A stretch of DNA of 64,000 nt, taken from assembly GCA_947396885.1 (NCBI GenBank), contig OX377203.1, positions 29,019,253-29,083,252 on the forward strand, written 5' to 3'. Position numbers and translations under genes: made by a program. The notes under the pieces were generated by a model. It was not told where the DNA came from. It saw only the letters and a program-made list of their open reading frames with translations, and did no database searches. Of this stretch, positions 42,742-52,974 are shown in pieces; position 1 is the first letter of the stretch; each line of letters begins with the position of its first letter. Source of the DNA: Heligmosomoides polygyrus polygyrus (taxonomy: Eukaryota; Nematoda; Chromadorea; Rhabditida; Heligmosomidae).

Positions 42742-45700
42742 ATGCCAGTCGATTACACAGCGGTCGACGTCGACCCCAACACTCCTCCACCGTACATGGA
42801 TCCCACGAACAGCATCGCGAAGAAGAAAAGCCTGATCATGCACAGTGAGTCAGCAATTTTCAAGCGCGCAATGTGAAGGCGGCCTCTGCGCTTTCGCCTT
42901 GACTTGAACCGGTCCATATTCCGTGGCTTTTTTCCAAGCATCGTTTCATAAATTTTCTTCACTGCCTAAAATGATGGTGTTTATACTTCTGGTACGAAAC
43001 AGGTTTGTGGTGACTGAACCTTACTTCGTCATGTTTCGACGACGTTTTTCATGCAAAAGCTGGAACCAAGAGCGCTGCTCCACTCCTTGATGTTTTTAGT
43101 ATGTGAAGCACATATTAGAAACACCAAGGAGTGGAGCAAGGAGTGGAGCAGGAATGGACAGCACATGAGACGAATCGTGACTTTGTACTTTTACTCATAC
43201 ATCTGCACACCCATCAAACACTTGACAGTTTCTTTGATGGCATCAGCTGGGCAAGGGTGGGTGATAATAAGTGTTGTTGTTATGCAGTTCCCTTGGGCAC
43301 ACAACCACCTGTTCTTGTCTTAATTTCTTTTTCTTGCCCAGCAAGTTTCATGCAGAAGTACTTCTCCCGATGGAACCGGGGCGTAGAGTTGAGGACCTCC
43401 ACAGCGAGCGCACCATTCTTGTCTTGAAGGCAATGCACTGCTAAAATAAAGGGAGAACGTTGTCTTATATTTCGATAAACTCGGAAGCTTCACTACCGAA
43501 CCTGCTTTAATAGGAAAGAGGAACTTTTTTGCCTGTCCCGTTCATCAAAAGGATAGGGAGACTGTATCCCCTATTATACCGCTGTTCGTGGAGTTGCTCA
43601 TGCGGACGCCATCAGCGTCTCCGTTCATCCGGGTGCCAGAGTGCTTCAATGGATCCTCACTCGAGGTAGAAGACCGCCATATCGTTCGTTCAGGTCTATC
43701 ACGAAGAAGTGCGCGCAACGCGTGGGTGGGCGTCCTGGTGTTCTCTTGACATCTCGTGGAATCCAGTCGGTGACGGCTCCCTGCGAGTGTCTGCGAAGCG
43801 CACTACGTGACCGGCCCATCTAATTTTCGACGACTTGGCCTATGCGACAGTGTCTCTGATCTTCGAACGTCGACAAAGCTCGTAACTTCGGAGCGCTTCT
43901 CTCATTTGCGTGAGTCGTGTCACTTCGAGCATCGCCCTCTCGATTCCACGCTGCGTGACGCTGATCACGCGTTTATCCTGCTTTTGTATGGCCCAGTTCT
44001 CTGCGGCGTATGTTAGGGCAGGAGGAACAGTGGAGTCGAAGAGGTGGGCACGGAGTCGGACGTTCTTCGTCTTCTTCACGTCTTCTTCGACGCGTTTGAA
44101 AGCCCCTCAAGCCGCCCGTTCCCTCCTACCTAGCTGCGGCACTAGGTCATTGGCAATGTCAACTTTGCGACCCAGGTACACTCAGCTGGAACACTCGGAG
44201 AAGTTCTTCCATTGAGCGAGAATGGGGCATCAGAAACTTGGCCGTTCCTTCGTAAGATTCAGCTGCAATCCAACGTTCCCACATACACAATCGAAGTCGG
44301 CCAGCATTCGCTCCGCCTGGCTGATGCTCGGTGTTATGAGCACTATGTCGTCAGCGAAACGAAGATGGTGCAGCTGCTGGCCGTCGACCTTCACTCCCAT
44401 GTCTTCCCATTCTAGTTCGCGCATGACGTTTTTGAGTGTGGCGCTGAAGAGCTTCGGGGATATGGTATCCCCTTGCCGAACTCGTCTCTTCACGTCGATG
44501 AGGACGTCGTTGTAGAATGGTGAGATCTTGGTCGTGAATCCACTGTACAGCTCTCGAAGGACTCTGATCTACTGAGTAGGAACGCCCTGAGTTAGCAGGG
44601 CTTCGACGACCGCTTCAGTTTCGACGGAGTCGAATGCCTTCTTCAGATCGATGAACGTAATTCGCAGAGGCAGCTTGTACTCTCGCGACACTTCGATGAG
44701 CTTCGTATTGGTGTATACGTGGTCGATCGTGCTGAATCCTCTCCGAAATCCTGTCTGTTCACATGGCTGTCTCTTATCTAGCGACCTGCCAACTCCCTTT
44801 AGAGTAACTGGAGTGAACAGCTTGTAGACCACGGAACATAGGAAGGAAGGTTCACTGCTCAAGCCATGGCAGATTCGTTTTGCACCCAGGCCAGCCAAGT
44901 CCTTTCTGCCTCAGGGATTTAATGGTAGCTGGTCCAATCTTACAACGGTCGTCTTACCCTGAACTTACCCAGCAAGACCTATACGGACTATGTTGGGGTC
45001 TAACAAGGAACACAGGAGTGAAATTCATTCTTGCTGCCGGCCATTGGGCGGCCCCTGGCAAGAAATATCGCCAAGCAAATCCGCTTCGACTTGCAGCAGG
45101 CTGGAGAGGAATGGAAATTCTGAGTTAACCGTGTGCTAAAGAACGTCTGGCCCACACTTGGGTTGAATTTGGAAAGCGTACACGAATTCTGTTTAAGTTA
45201 GGCGCGGCAAAATGATCAACACTTGTCCCCAACCTCCCTTCCGCGAGTTCCTAGGTGAAATCTTTTGCGATTTTAGACCACTAGTAGCAGCAAAAACGAA
45301 CTTAAACCCTGTTTCCCTTGTTAGATGCCCTACAAGACCGTATATGCCCTGTTGAGAGTCGTCGAGGGTAGGTTCACAGACGCCGTTTTTTAGAAGCGCA
45401 AAATGTTGTCTTCCCCTTGCATCACGAGCTATTCTATGTATCAGCCAGTACCACTGTGGCTTAGACCGTACAGCCTGTGAAGTAGAATGCGTGTTGCATC
45501 CCAAGAAGGATTAATCTTTTATCCCTTAGCGGTATCGGTGTCGTCGTCTTCCAGATCCCCTAGCCATAAGTGAAATTACCACTGAGGGCTCATTTTCAGA
45601 AGCTTATCCGCCCCAGTTTTCTAGAAGTCTCAAGAAAATGGTCGAAATCAGCTGAATATCCTGTGTTTTCAGAGAAATCCGTCGAGCACACCGGTAAACG

Positions 45701-46934
45701 ATGTGAGCACTGCGGCCTCTATGCTCAGCCGCCAGGTGGTTTGTTCATCTTTTCTATTATTCATCCTTCTTATATGAAGACGATGTCTCCTGAACACGGC
45801 AAAAGAGCGGACACACAGAGCAGCTGAGAATTTGGCCGGCTTAATTCAAAATTCCCCAAAGATAATCGTTTTAAAGAACAGAAACTCGCTTCTGTCAAAA
45901 CAAGACAATATTTCGCAAAAACTTGTAACAATACCTTTAGTTTTTGAGTTTTCTGAAGGTCGCATTTGTGTGAAAAATGTTTTTCAATGGCATTGGGAAA
46001 TGATTGCTTCTGGCGAAAGGCTGTTTAATAAAGAGCTGTTGTTTAGAAAAGTCTGCTTTCTAGGCGGCTTTTGAGAATTTCTTTTTCATGGAACGTTTCC
46101 CACGATAGCTATAGCTGGTCATACTCTTTTGAAACATCGAATTACCCAGAATGATTACCCTTAAAGCTCGAATAATTGTCTACGTATTAAGGGAACGAAA
46201 TCATCCTCCATTTTGAAATCATAACAAAGGCCGCTACCTCTAACAGCACGGTAAATCCAACGATTTTGATAGCGCCACTTTTTAAAGGGTGCTAGCTTCT
46301 TTCTATCGATAAATCGATTTTATAAGCGAAATTCAAGTGTAGGTGCAAAAAAATGAAACAAATAAATAAGTAAATAAGAAACATGAGAGGAAAGCTTAGA
46401 CTTTGTGTTTCTGTTGCAAAATCGCGAGCCCGAGCAGGCTTCTTAACCCGAAAAAGTTTAAAGGAATTCAAACACATTTTGAGTGCCCATCATGAAGCCT
46501 TAAGTCTATTTTTGCATGGCTTCAAGAAACTACTTTTACTTGTGCAGTGAGCGCCATCGACTGTATTTATTCGTTTTTCGAATTAGATTGTGTATTTCAT
46601 TCTAACACTGTAGTTTCACGTAAGGCCTTGGTATACGTCATGAATAAATAAATAAACAATCAACTAATTAACTAAATATTGGAGTAGACAAAAGACTATT
46701 ATTTTGCCGTGCAACTGCTCTGCCATTGTGTTCAGAAGTACTCCGCCCTCCTATGAGGTTATGCTTAAGCCATTAGATTCCCTGCTTGGACGATGCTACG
46801 TTTCAGTGGTGATCTGGCCAGCACCTCGTCCCCACGATCACATTCGACCGGACAACACGAAATTCATCGGATACGTGATTCTGATCGCCGTCGTGATTTT
46901 CCTGCTCTTCGCCGCCTGCAAGTACTTGCCATAA
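42742..46934 (+). CDS. Small single-pass membrane protein with PPPY motif (2 exons)
   Basis: Exon 1 (42742-42844) encodes MPVDYTAVDVDPNTPPPYMD, then a basic stretch (IAKKKSL), and ends at CACA|GTGAGT. The last exon (46807-46934) follows GCTACGTTTCAG and reads VIWPAPRPHDHIRPDNTKFI, then GYVILIAVVIFLLFAACKYL and a final P before TAA. Exon 1 leaves one base and exon 2 supplies two, giving ATG at the junction, so the phases agree. The product is ~76 residues: a proline-rich N-terminal segment with a PPxY motif (a WW-domain ligand) and one helix at the very C terminus, suggesting a tail-anchored topology. Codon use is GC-rich at third positions in both exons, unlike the surroundings. The ~4 kb intron holds an antisense RTE piece and other repeats; further internal exons are possible. 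I do not recognise the family. Confidence 0.55.
43076..43138. repeat. Hairpin, 19 bp arms
   Basis: TGCTCCACTCCTTGATGTT and AACACCAAGGAGTGGAGCA are inverted with one mismatch around a 25-base spacer. A direct partial copy (AAGGAGTGGAGCAGG) follows at once. Confidence 0.85.
43640..44898 (-). pseudogene. RTE-type LINE reverse transcriptase, 5'-truncated and broken
   Basis: Minus-strand pieces in order: VVYKLFTPVTLKGVGRSLDK, EQTGFRRGFSTIDHVYTNTK, LRITFIDLKKAFDSVETEAV (RT motif A), then after a gap VRQGDTISPKLFSATLKNVM, LRFADDIVLITPSISQAERM (the F-A-D-D active site), LNLTKERPSF, then RLRAHLFDSTVPPALTYAAE and further on VTDWIPRDVKRTPGRPPT. This is the RT core, thumb and C-terminal region of an RTE-clade LINE, a family abundant in strongylid nematodes. 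The N-terminal endonuclease is missing and frames change several times. It lies antisense inside the intron of the PPPY gene. Confidence 0.85.
44960..45362. repeat. Inverted pair of diverged copies of an unknown repeat
   Basis: 44970-45035 (plus) and 45281-45362 (minus) share TATACGG, TCTAACAAGG and TTGCTGC blocks in the same order when one is inverted. Their translations also agree: QQDLYGLCWGLTRNTGVKFI on the plus strand and QQGIYGLVGHLTRETGFKFV on the minus strand. No known family is recognised. Confidence 0.6.
45474..45530 (+). mobile_element. SINE-1 3' fragment
   Basis: TGAAGTAGAATGCGTGTTGC, then ATCCCAAGAAGGATT and a TTTTATCCC tail, match the last ~50 bases of SINE-1. Confidence 0.55.
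45531..46600. other. No recognisable feature
   Basis: Nothing identifiable; this is within the presumed intron of the PPPY gene. Confidence 0.35.
46601..46658 (+). repeat. LINE-like 3' end with (AATA)n tail
   Basis: See 40551: the same ACGTCATG and AATAAATAAATAAA arrangement. Confidence 0.4.
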
Positions 46935-47752
46935 ACGTGCGCAGCTCTCTAGAACTGTACCAGCATATTATCTCTGTTCTCGCTCCACTATCGTTAGAAT
47001 TCTACGTCGGTATGGTTGCCGAGCCTGTCAGATCGCTAAGCGAAGCTCTCTTCCTCTTATTTTCCCCAAGCATTTCATGATCCGAATGCGTTGGGTTTTG
47101 TTATTCTTCATTCAGCTGCGGAAAGGTTCCGGGCTGAGCATATCTTCACTTCTTCTAGCGACGTCGTGTCGCGCTCTCCACTGTAAATATATACCTCTCC
47201 TTCTCTCGTCTGTAGCACATATTCTTGTATATTCCACGTTGTTTCGGATAAAATGTCTGCTCTTGTTCACATGTGTTCATTAGAGGTCTTCACACCGTTC
47301 ACACTTTTGTTGACCAAAAAAGTGCTTGAGAAATTTTAACACTCAAATGCAGAGCTGACGGGATGTTACTGCACTGTAACTTTCATCGCTTTATTTAGGG
47401 TTAGCGCTAGATAAGCGCAAGTCCCTTGTCCTCTGCTGAAAATTCTCGATTAGGTGGCATTTGCACTATCGTTCAAGTAAACTTCTCAGAGTTGCAAAAA
47501 CGCATGGCGAGGTCCCAAGGTTAACTACGGCAAGGTCTCCGTTAGACAGGGCTGCCGTTTTTCGCTGCTGATTTCGAACAATTCCGCTCAACATAACATA
47601 AACTTAACCTTCAGCTTACATCCGTGTAAGGGTAGGAACAGAAACGGATCTAGGATTTTCTTTTCTCTGCAGTTTGTTTTGTTATTAGCCTAACCATTCC
47701 GTTCTTGTTAAAGTAAATGCTGGCAAGTTGAGCTCATGAGCTGACCGAATAC
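46935..47752. other. 3' flank of the PPPY gene; no other feature
   Basis: No clear AATAAA signal is seen close to the stop. Two short plus frames (46793-47080, 47077-47283) are not recognised. Confidence 0.3.
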
Positions 47753-48077
47753 TACAGTACGTTTCAAAAGTATGTATCCACTCCAAAACTTGCCAATATC
47801 TTGTTTCGCGTTTATTTCTGCAGGGCTGCACTAGCTCCACTAGATTACTCGTGGTCCAAAATAGGTGGTTACTCGGTTTCAGGAATTTTTTCACCTCACA
47901 CGAATTTCAGACTTTCTTGAAGGAAATTGGTTGAATTTTTTTTTGAAACCTATGTATCCACTTGTGAAAAACAAACTTTTACCAAATTCAAAAGTCGTTC
48001 GGTCCATGCAACACACCATGCATCGCATTATTCATGCTATTGACAAGGTTACGGATGATTTTGCCTTCATCGGTGTC

Positions 48078-48525
48078 TCACGTAATCAAGATTGGCACCA
48101 CGTCATTGAACTGTCGGTTATTCGCATAGACTCGTCGAACCACGATCCTCCACATGTTCTCCATTGTCTTGCTGTCTGGAGAACAGGCCGTATAGTCCGT
48201 TCCTTGAATGTTGTGCAGGTGGAGAGAATCTTTGGTCAACCTGGAACATGGACTGCAGCGCTGCCCTGCTGCGGAACATGTGTCTGATGTCTTCTGCCTC
48301 TCAAGAAAGGCAGAAAGATAGACTCCAGCACACCTTGACACTCCAGACTATCCATGCGACACAGCGAAAGTCCTAGTTTCAGCATTTCGCTGCTGAAGAA
48401 ACCGACTACTGTCACTAGTGAACCACCTCCAAACTGTCTCCAAGGTTGCGACGACGGGGCTTCTCGCAGGTCTCTCCAGTAAGGTCGGTATCCATCGGAG
48501 ACCATCCATATTAAATTTCATCTTT
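48078..48525 (-). pseudogene. Tc1-type transposase, C-terminal half (left copy)
   Basis: On the minus strand from the centre: MKFNMDGL (first catalytic Asp in a DE.KFN.DG block), a frame change to SDGYRPYWRDLREAPSSQPW, then SLECQGVLESIFLPFLRGRR, QQGSAAVHV (second catalytic position, Gly in place of Asp), and after another change CSPDSKTMENMWRIVVRRVY (third residue Glu). The N-terminal DNA-binding half is absent. Confidence 0.85.
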
Positions 48526-48529
48526 ACCA

Positions 48530-49064
48530 ACGGGAGAAACGTAATCTGGATGGCCCCGATGGATACAGACATTACTGGAGAGACCTGCAAGAAGTCTCCG
48601 TCGTCGCAACTTTAGAAGCGGTTCATTAGTGACAGTGGCCGGCTTCTGCAGCGGCGGAACGCTGAAGCTCAACCTTCCGTCCTGTTCTGTTGTGTCGCAT
48701 GGTCAGTCTGGAGTGTCAAGGTGTACTGGAGTCTATCTTTTTGCCTTTCCTGAGAGGCAGACGACATCAGACACATGTTCTGCAGCAGGGCAGCGCTGCA
48801 GTCCATGTGTCCAGGTCGATCAAAGATTTGCTCCACCGTCACAACATTCAAGCGGTTGACTGGCCGTCCTGTTCTCCTGACACCAACCCAATGGAGAACA
48901 TGTGGGGGATCGTGGTTCGACGAGTCTACGCGAGCAACCTACAGTTGAATGACGTGGTGGGATGGGACACCAGCGAAGACAAAATCATCCAGAACCTTGT
49001 CAATAGCATGAATAATGCGATGCATGATGTTATCAGAAGCTATGGTGGTCCGATCGACATTTGA
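48530..49064 (+). pseudogene. Tc1-type transposase, C-terminal half (right copy)
   Basis: Plus-strand segments: YQREKRNLDGPDGYRHYWRD, then SLECQGVLESIFLPFLRGRR, QQGSAAVHVSRSIKDLL, VDWPSCSPDTNPMENMWGIV and VRRVYASNLQLNDVVGW. The second catalytic position is again Gly and lies 34 residues before the Glu of NPMEN, the DD34E spacing of Tc1. Sharing the Asp-to-Gly change with the left copy implies both halves derive from one already mutated gene. Confidence 0.88.
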
Positions 49065-49324
49065 GTTTGAGAAAAGGTTGTTTTTCACAAGTGGATACAC
49101 ATTTTTAAACGCCAATTTTCAACCGATTTTTTTTTTCAAAAAGTCTGATTGTCGTGTGAGGCGAAAAAAATTCCTGAAAGCGAGTCGCTACCTATTTTCG
49201 ACCACGAGTAAACTAGTGGAGCTAGTGCAGACCTGCAGAAATAAACGCGAAACAAGATATTGGCAAGTTTTGGAGTGGATACATGCTTTTAAAACGCACT
49301 GTATTTAGTTTAACTTTCGTACGC

Positions 49325-49437
49325 GGTGAGTTTAAGAAGCGAGCGATTTGGAGAGCTTTCAAGACCGTCGAAGAGGTGGTGAAGAAGACGAAGAACGTCC
49401 ACCGCCGTGCCCGTCTGGTCGACTCTAGTGCTCTTCA
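49325..49437 (+). mobile_element. RTE LINE fragment
   Basis: KKRAIWRAFKTVEEVVKKTK, then NVHRRARLVDSSALH, matches the region before RLRAHLFDSTVPPALTYAAE of the RTE at 43.6-44.9 kb (KKTKNVRLRAHLFDSTV). It is an isolated fragment immediately right of the Tc1-type palindrome. Confidence 0.65.
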
Positions 49438-49483
49438 TTGAGGGACGTTCTGCCTGAAAGCGGCGCGGAGGCGATGGTGACCT

Positions 49484-49653
49484 GGGGCCGGATTCATCAA
49501 AGTTACTGCAGTAACTTTAACGGAGAATTTTAAGCGAAAATCTCAGATAACGCGGCTTATCGCTCACCATATCGCTTGATAAGCCGCGTTATCTGAGCTT
49601 TTCGCTTACAATTCTCCGTTAAAGTTAAAGTCATTGATGAATCAAATCTGGTC
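49484..49653. mobile_element. Fold-back MITE FB3
   Basis: GGGGCCGGATTCATCAA at the left and TTGATGAATC at the right, with AACTTTAACGGAGAATT mirrored by AATTCTCCGTTAAAGTT. The inner arms share AGATAACGCGGCTTATCGCT with FB1 and pair across a short centre (CGCTCACCATATCGC). Confidence 0.85.
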
Positions 49654-49748
49654 GATCTGCGTGTTCTCGTGCTCGACCAGGGGCCGAATCCTTCCGTTAA
49701 AGTCGTCCCTGTTCGAGCACGGGAGTCCGCAGATCGACCAGATTTGAT
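49641..49748. repeat. Second palindrome overlapping FB3
   Basis: ATCAAATCTGGTCGATCTGC at the left is mirrored by GCAGATCGACCAGATTTGAT at the right, with further pairing through GTGCTCGA..CAGGG. The spacer GGCCGAATCCTTCCGTTAAA resembles a jumbled FB end. Confidence 0.85.
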
Positions 49749-49754
49749 GTGATT

Positions 49755-50090
49755 ACAGTCGACAGAGAGCTATGTAGGAGGATTAGACGGCTTTGTAGTG
49801 GCCAGAAATTCGGATTGATTTGAATCCTACCATCTCCCATATTAGAATTTTGAGCTCTATCTAATGGACCAGGAAAAGATTTTGCCTCAATAACCCTTAC
49901 AACGATTTTTTCAGACGCTTTTTAACTTTCGTTAAGTGTTGGTTTTTATTTATATCAGAATTAACTGCGGGCATGCTTCCAGGTCACTGATGTGAACTCT
50001 ACCATCTCCTGCATTAAAATTTCGATCTCTATCGAATGCGCCAGAAATTATCCTGCCTTAATAGCAATTGAGGCGACTTTTTAGGCGTTG
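49755..50090. other. No recognisable feature
   Basis: Nothing identifiable; a loose direct repeat of TCTACCATCTCC(T/C)(G/A)CAT-like sequence occurs at about 49827 and 49998. Confidence 0.3.
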
Positions 50091-50091
50091 T

Positions 50092-50130
<39 letters not shown>

Positions 50131-50170
50131 TTGCACTCAAAGTGCGCATAACATTGTACAATTCATAATG
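50091..50170 (-). mobile_element. LINE 3' tail with (TTTA)n
   Basis: About eleven TTTA units followed by TTGCACTCAAAGTGCGCATA, the shared 3' start of the family at 41327. Confidence 0.5.
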
Positions 50171-50174
50171 CGAG

Positions 50175-51218
50175 ACCAAAAAAAAACAGATCCAGTTCAG
50201 AAACAAAACCAAAAAACGGAAAACAAGAAAAAGTAAACAGCCCCCAAAGAAAGGCCCAACAAAAGAACTCACAAACAAGTAGAAAGGTGAAATACTAAGA
50301 TGTACTTTGAATATCATACCTACGCTATAAAGCATTAGAAATTGTGATATCGGTTCCATTTGCAGTGCCTTCATCTAAAACTTGACAACTGTTAAATCTA
50401 CAGCACAATAAGAAGGTGTGGTTAAGTAGTACCGCTAAAGTAGTCGGTGAGGCGAGATAGTGTCACTGATGCTCAAGTAGAAACCAGCATGAATCTGCTA
50501 TAATGCCGTATCTGGCTCATAAATAAATATGCCACAAAATGTGCTGTGTTGAAACATCCATATTGTTGGTGGGCAAGATAAGTGAACCGGTTTTGTGAAA
50601 GCCAGCCCAGCTGTAGCTTGGTTCAGAAAGTTCAAACCACTCTCGAGCAGCATTATTGGCTGGTAAATACCTAAGCTTCAGGTTGTAGCCTTACGTACTT
50701 AGGCGAGAATATCAGATTTTATTTATATAAGTATTAGTTGCGAGACATGCTTCCAGGCTGAAATTGCACGAGGAATCCAATTATATAGACGAGAGAATTT
50801 TTTCACAGAATTTTAAAGCATTGCTTTCAACATGCCATCCATTTAGCATTTCGTAACTGATTTTTCTACTTCATCATGTCTGAACGTCCTCAGAAAACTG
50901 CATCGATAACATTTTCCGAACGATGTTTTGAACGTAAGAAAAGAGCTCCAAAATAATCTAAAGAACCAAATGGACGGGGAAATGACACTATTAGACTAGA
51001 CGGAAGTCTCCGAAATTCGTTGTAAGAAAGGGGTAGCGAGAAAAGGATGCTGTAGTAGTAGTGACCAGTGACCTACCCAAAATCAAATGGCCAGGAATGG
51101 GTTTCGGTAGTGCATCAGGGCTGCAAGTTGTCCCCAAACTCACCGAAAAACTCTCCTCACCTCGTGGAGTCGTCTCCCTGCTACCAGCAAGACACACACA
51201 GTGGAATATAATAGTCTA
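50175..51218. other. No recognisable feature
   Basis: Short minus frames (50120-50374, 50991-51197) without recognised domains. Confidence 0.3.
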
Positions 51219-51365
51219 CTATAGCACAGGAAAACGGATCAGTCCTAGCGCTCCGTCGGAGTGGTCCATGTGGGCGAGGGTGGCGAGGTGTTGGGCAGCA
51301 GCCGCTCCTGATGGTCGTGGTCGCTTCTTCTCGTCCTCGCTCCGCTTCTCGTCCGCGCACGCCTC
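51219..51365 (-). CDS. Possible GC-rich terminal exon, unknown protein
   Basis: On the minus strand an acceptor GCTGATTACAG is followed by 48 codons to a TAG: EACADEKRSEDEKKRPRPSG, then AAAAQHLATLAHMDHSDGAL and GLIRFPVL. Third positions are strongly G/C (GAC, GAG, AAG, CGG), unlike the AT-rich flanks, which suggests a real coding exon. The charged start followed by an Ala-rich helix gives no family. Other frames on both strands are also open here, and no upstream exon is identified, so this stays tentative. Confidence 0.33.
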   Translation of the reverse strand, partial: EACADEKRSEDEKKRPRPSGAAAAQHLATLAHMDHSDGALGLIRFPVL

Positions 51366-51369
51366 CTGT

Positions 51370-52391
51370 AATCAGCTCTTCGATCTCTGAGTCAAGAGTT
51401 AAAGGCTTCACGATGTATCGATCGAACTCTCGGCTCAGGAGACTTTATGAGACTTAGGTTCCTTACAAAAGTTGCTGTGAAAAGCTGTGAAGGAGGCCAT
51501 TTGTGGTAGAGCATAGAATATCTATTCAGCTAGTAAGTGACACAAGATCAGTTCGACAAAAATACCAGCAAAAGTTGGCTTTGCAAAGATTGCCAAAAGA
51601 GACACGTCCCATAATTTGCATTAATCGGAAAGTGTTTTTCTCTCAAAGCGATTTAGTAATTCACCCACTTAAAAGTATTAAATACTTCACCAAAATATTG
51701 CCCATTCTTTTTAAATCTAACTCATAAATATCTTTTCTATTTAAGATACCTTTATAACATGCAAGTGAATGTTTTTAGAGAAGAGAAATAAAGCAGTATG
51801 TTTATTATAAACTTTAGCAGCACGAGCCGAAAAAGATTCTTGAAACTTCTTTGAGTGCGGCTTTTGCATTTGGCACAATTTTTTCACAAATACAAGCTCT
51901 CATTTAACCAAGACGAGGTCTTTACTTTTTGTAGTTTCTACTAAGAACTTGAGATTGATTTATTTGCACAGATTCGCTTGAAGTCGTTTTTATTTTTTCG
52001 CGATTTGCCTAGTGTTCTTTTAAAAAAGGGTATATGACTGATAGCAGAGGTGGTTTTTCAGTATAAGCATCTCGTTTACAATAGGTGCATTTCAAGAAAG
52101 CGGTGAATAGTTGGTGTAAACAGTCCCACTTCGTTCCACTTTTAAACAAGTCGAAGTAAAAGATTAAAGAAAAAGGAAATTACTAGAACATGTTTTCGAC
52201 AAAACACCGCAGAGCAACAATGAGAAGACATTTCTGCATCGTTGCTATCTGGGATTCAGATGAAAGAAACATCAGAAAACCGTTTTGCTCCTGAGGTACG
52301 TTCCAAGGTTAGCTGGGGATCACTTTTGGTAGGAACCTTTTCATTGAGTCATTCCTTTAGTTTTTAGAGCGCATGCACTCGGGACATTCTA
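51370..52391. other. No recognisable feature
   Basis: AT-rich with short frames only; nothing identifiable. Confidence 0.4.
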
Positions 52392-52530
52392 GGGACCGGG
52401 TTCATCAACCACTTACCGCCCTTTAACAGTGAAAATACCTCCAAACACCGCTGCTGATGAATGTCATATCAGAGGGTTTGGCGATGTTTTCACCGTTAAA
52501 GGGCGGTAAGCGGTCGATGGATCTGGCCCA
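52392..52530. mobile_element. Fold-back MITE FB4
   Basis: GGGACCGGGTTCATCAACCA then CTTACCGCCCTTTAACAGTG AAAA is mirrored by CACCGTTAAAGGGCGGTAAG then CGGTCGATGGATCTGGCCC. The arms are ~55 bp and the centre (CCGCTGCTGATGAATGTC) is unlike the other FB members. Confidence 0.88.
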
Positions 52531-52755
52531 GGAGAGCGCGCATATTTAACCGGAGTTGAGCGAAACTATAAATAGAGAGGAGGTTTATGACTAACGAAAT
52601 GCATGCTATGCTTTATGTTGGAGGGACTACCATTCGAGCTGGCAGAAGAATCATTTTTTCACCTCTGGGTAGTAGCGCGTGTAGCAGTTTCCTTTAAACA
52701 GTGGTACTTAAACTACTCCCACTTTCAGTTGGCTATCCGCTGGGCGCGGGTAAAC

Positions 52756-52967
52756 CCGAGGCGCAAATAGGCTCGGGAGTGGGGTCACCTTGTACTCATT
52801 GGTTATCCGCCTTAGTAAGAAAGCACATGTATCTCCAATTCTGGAATGCCACACCTCAATTCTCCGTAGGCGCAGAATGCACCAGCTCTGCATAAAAGTT
52901 TCATTTTCGTACAGCACAGCACGTTGAGTAGAGCCGTCCTACATGGTGACCCCCGAGCCTATTTGCG
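52756..52967. mobile_element. Inverted-repeat element, ~30 bp TIRs
   Basis: GGCGCAAATAGGCTCGGGAG then TGGGGTCACC at the left is mirrored by GGTGACCCCCGAGCCTATTT then GCGCC at the right. The ~150 bp centre is non-coding. Confidence 0.8.
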
Positions 52968-52974
52968 CCAAATC

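Larger units (their letters stand above)
47755..49301. mobile_element. Palindromic Tc1-type element (two 3' halves, inverted)
   Basis: The ends are CAGTACGTTTCAAAAGTATG and CATGCTTTTAAAACGCACTG, flanked by TA at 47753-47754 and 49302-49303. At least 70 terminal bases pair, including ATCCACTCCAAAACTTGCCA. Inside, each half carries the 3' part of one transposase gene, running outward from a centre near 48525. The 1547 bp unit is therefore an inverted duplication of the 3' half of a Tc1-type element, bounded by two copies of the same end and still with the TA target duplication of one transposition unit. Confidence 0.9.

Noticed and set aside
43807..44515. Plus-strand genes opposite the RTE
   Set aside because: They are shadows of the minus-strand reverse transcriptase, whose FADD and motif A boxes fix the coding strand.
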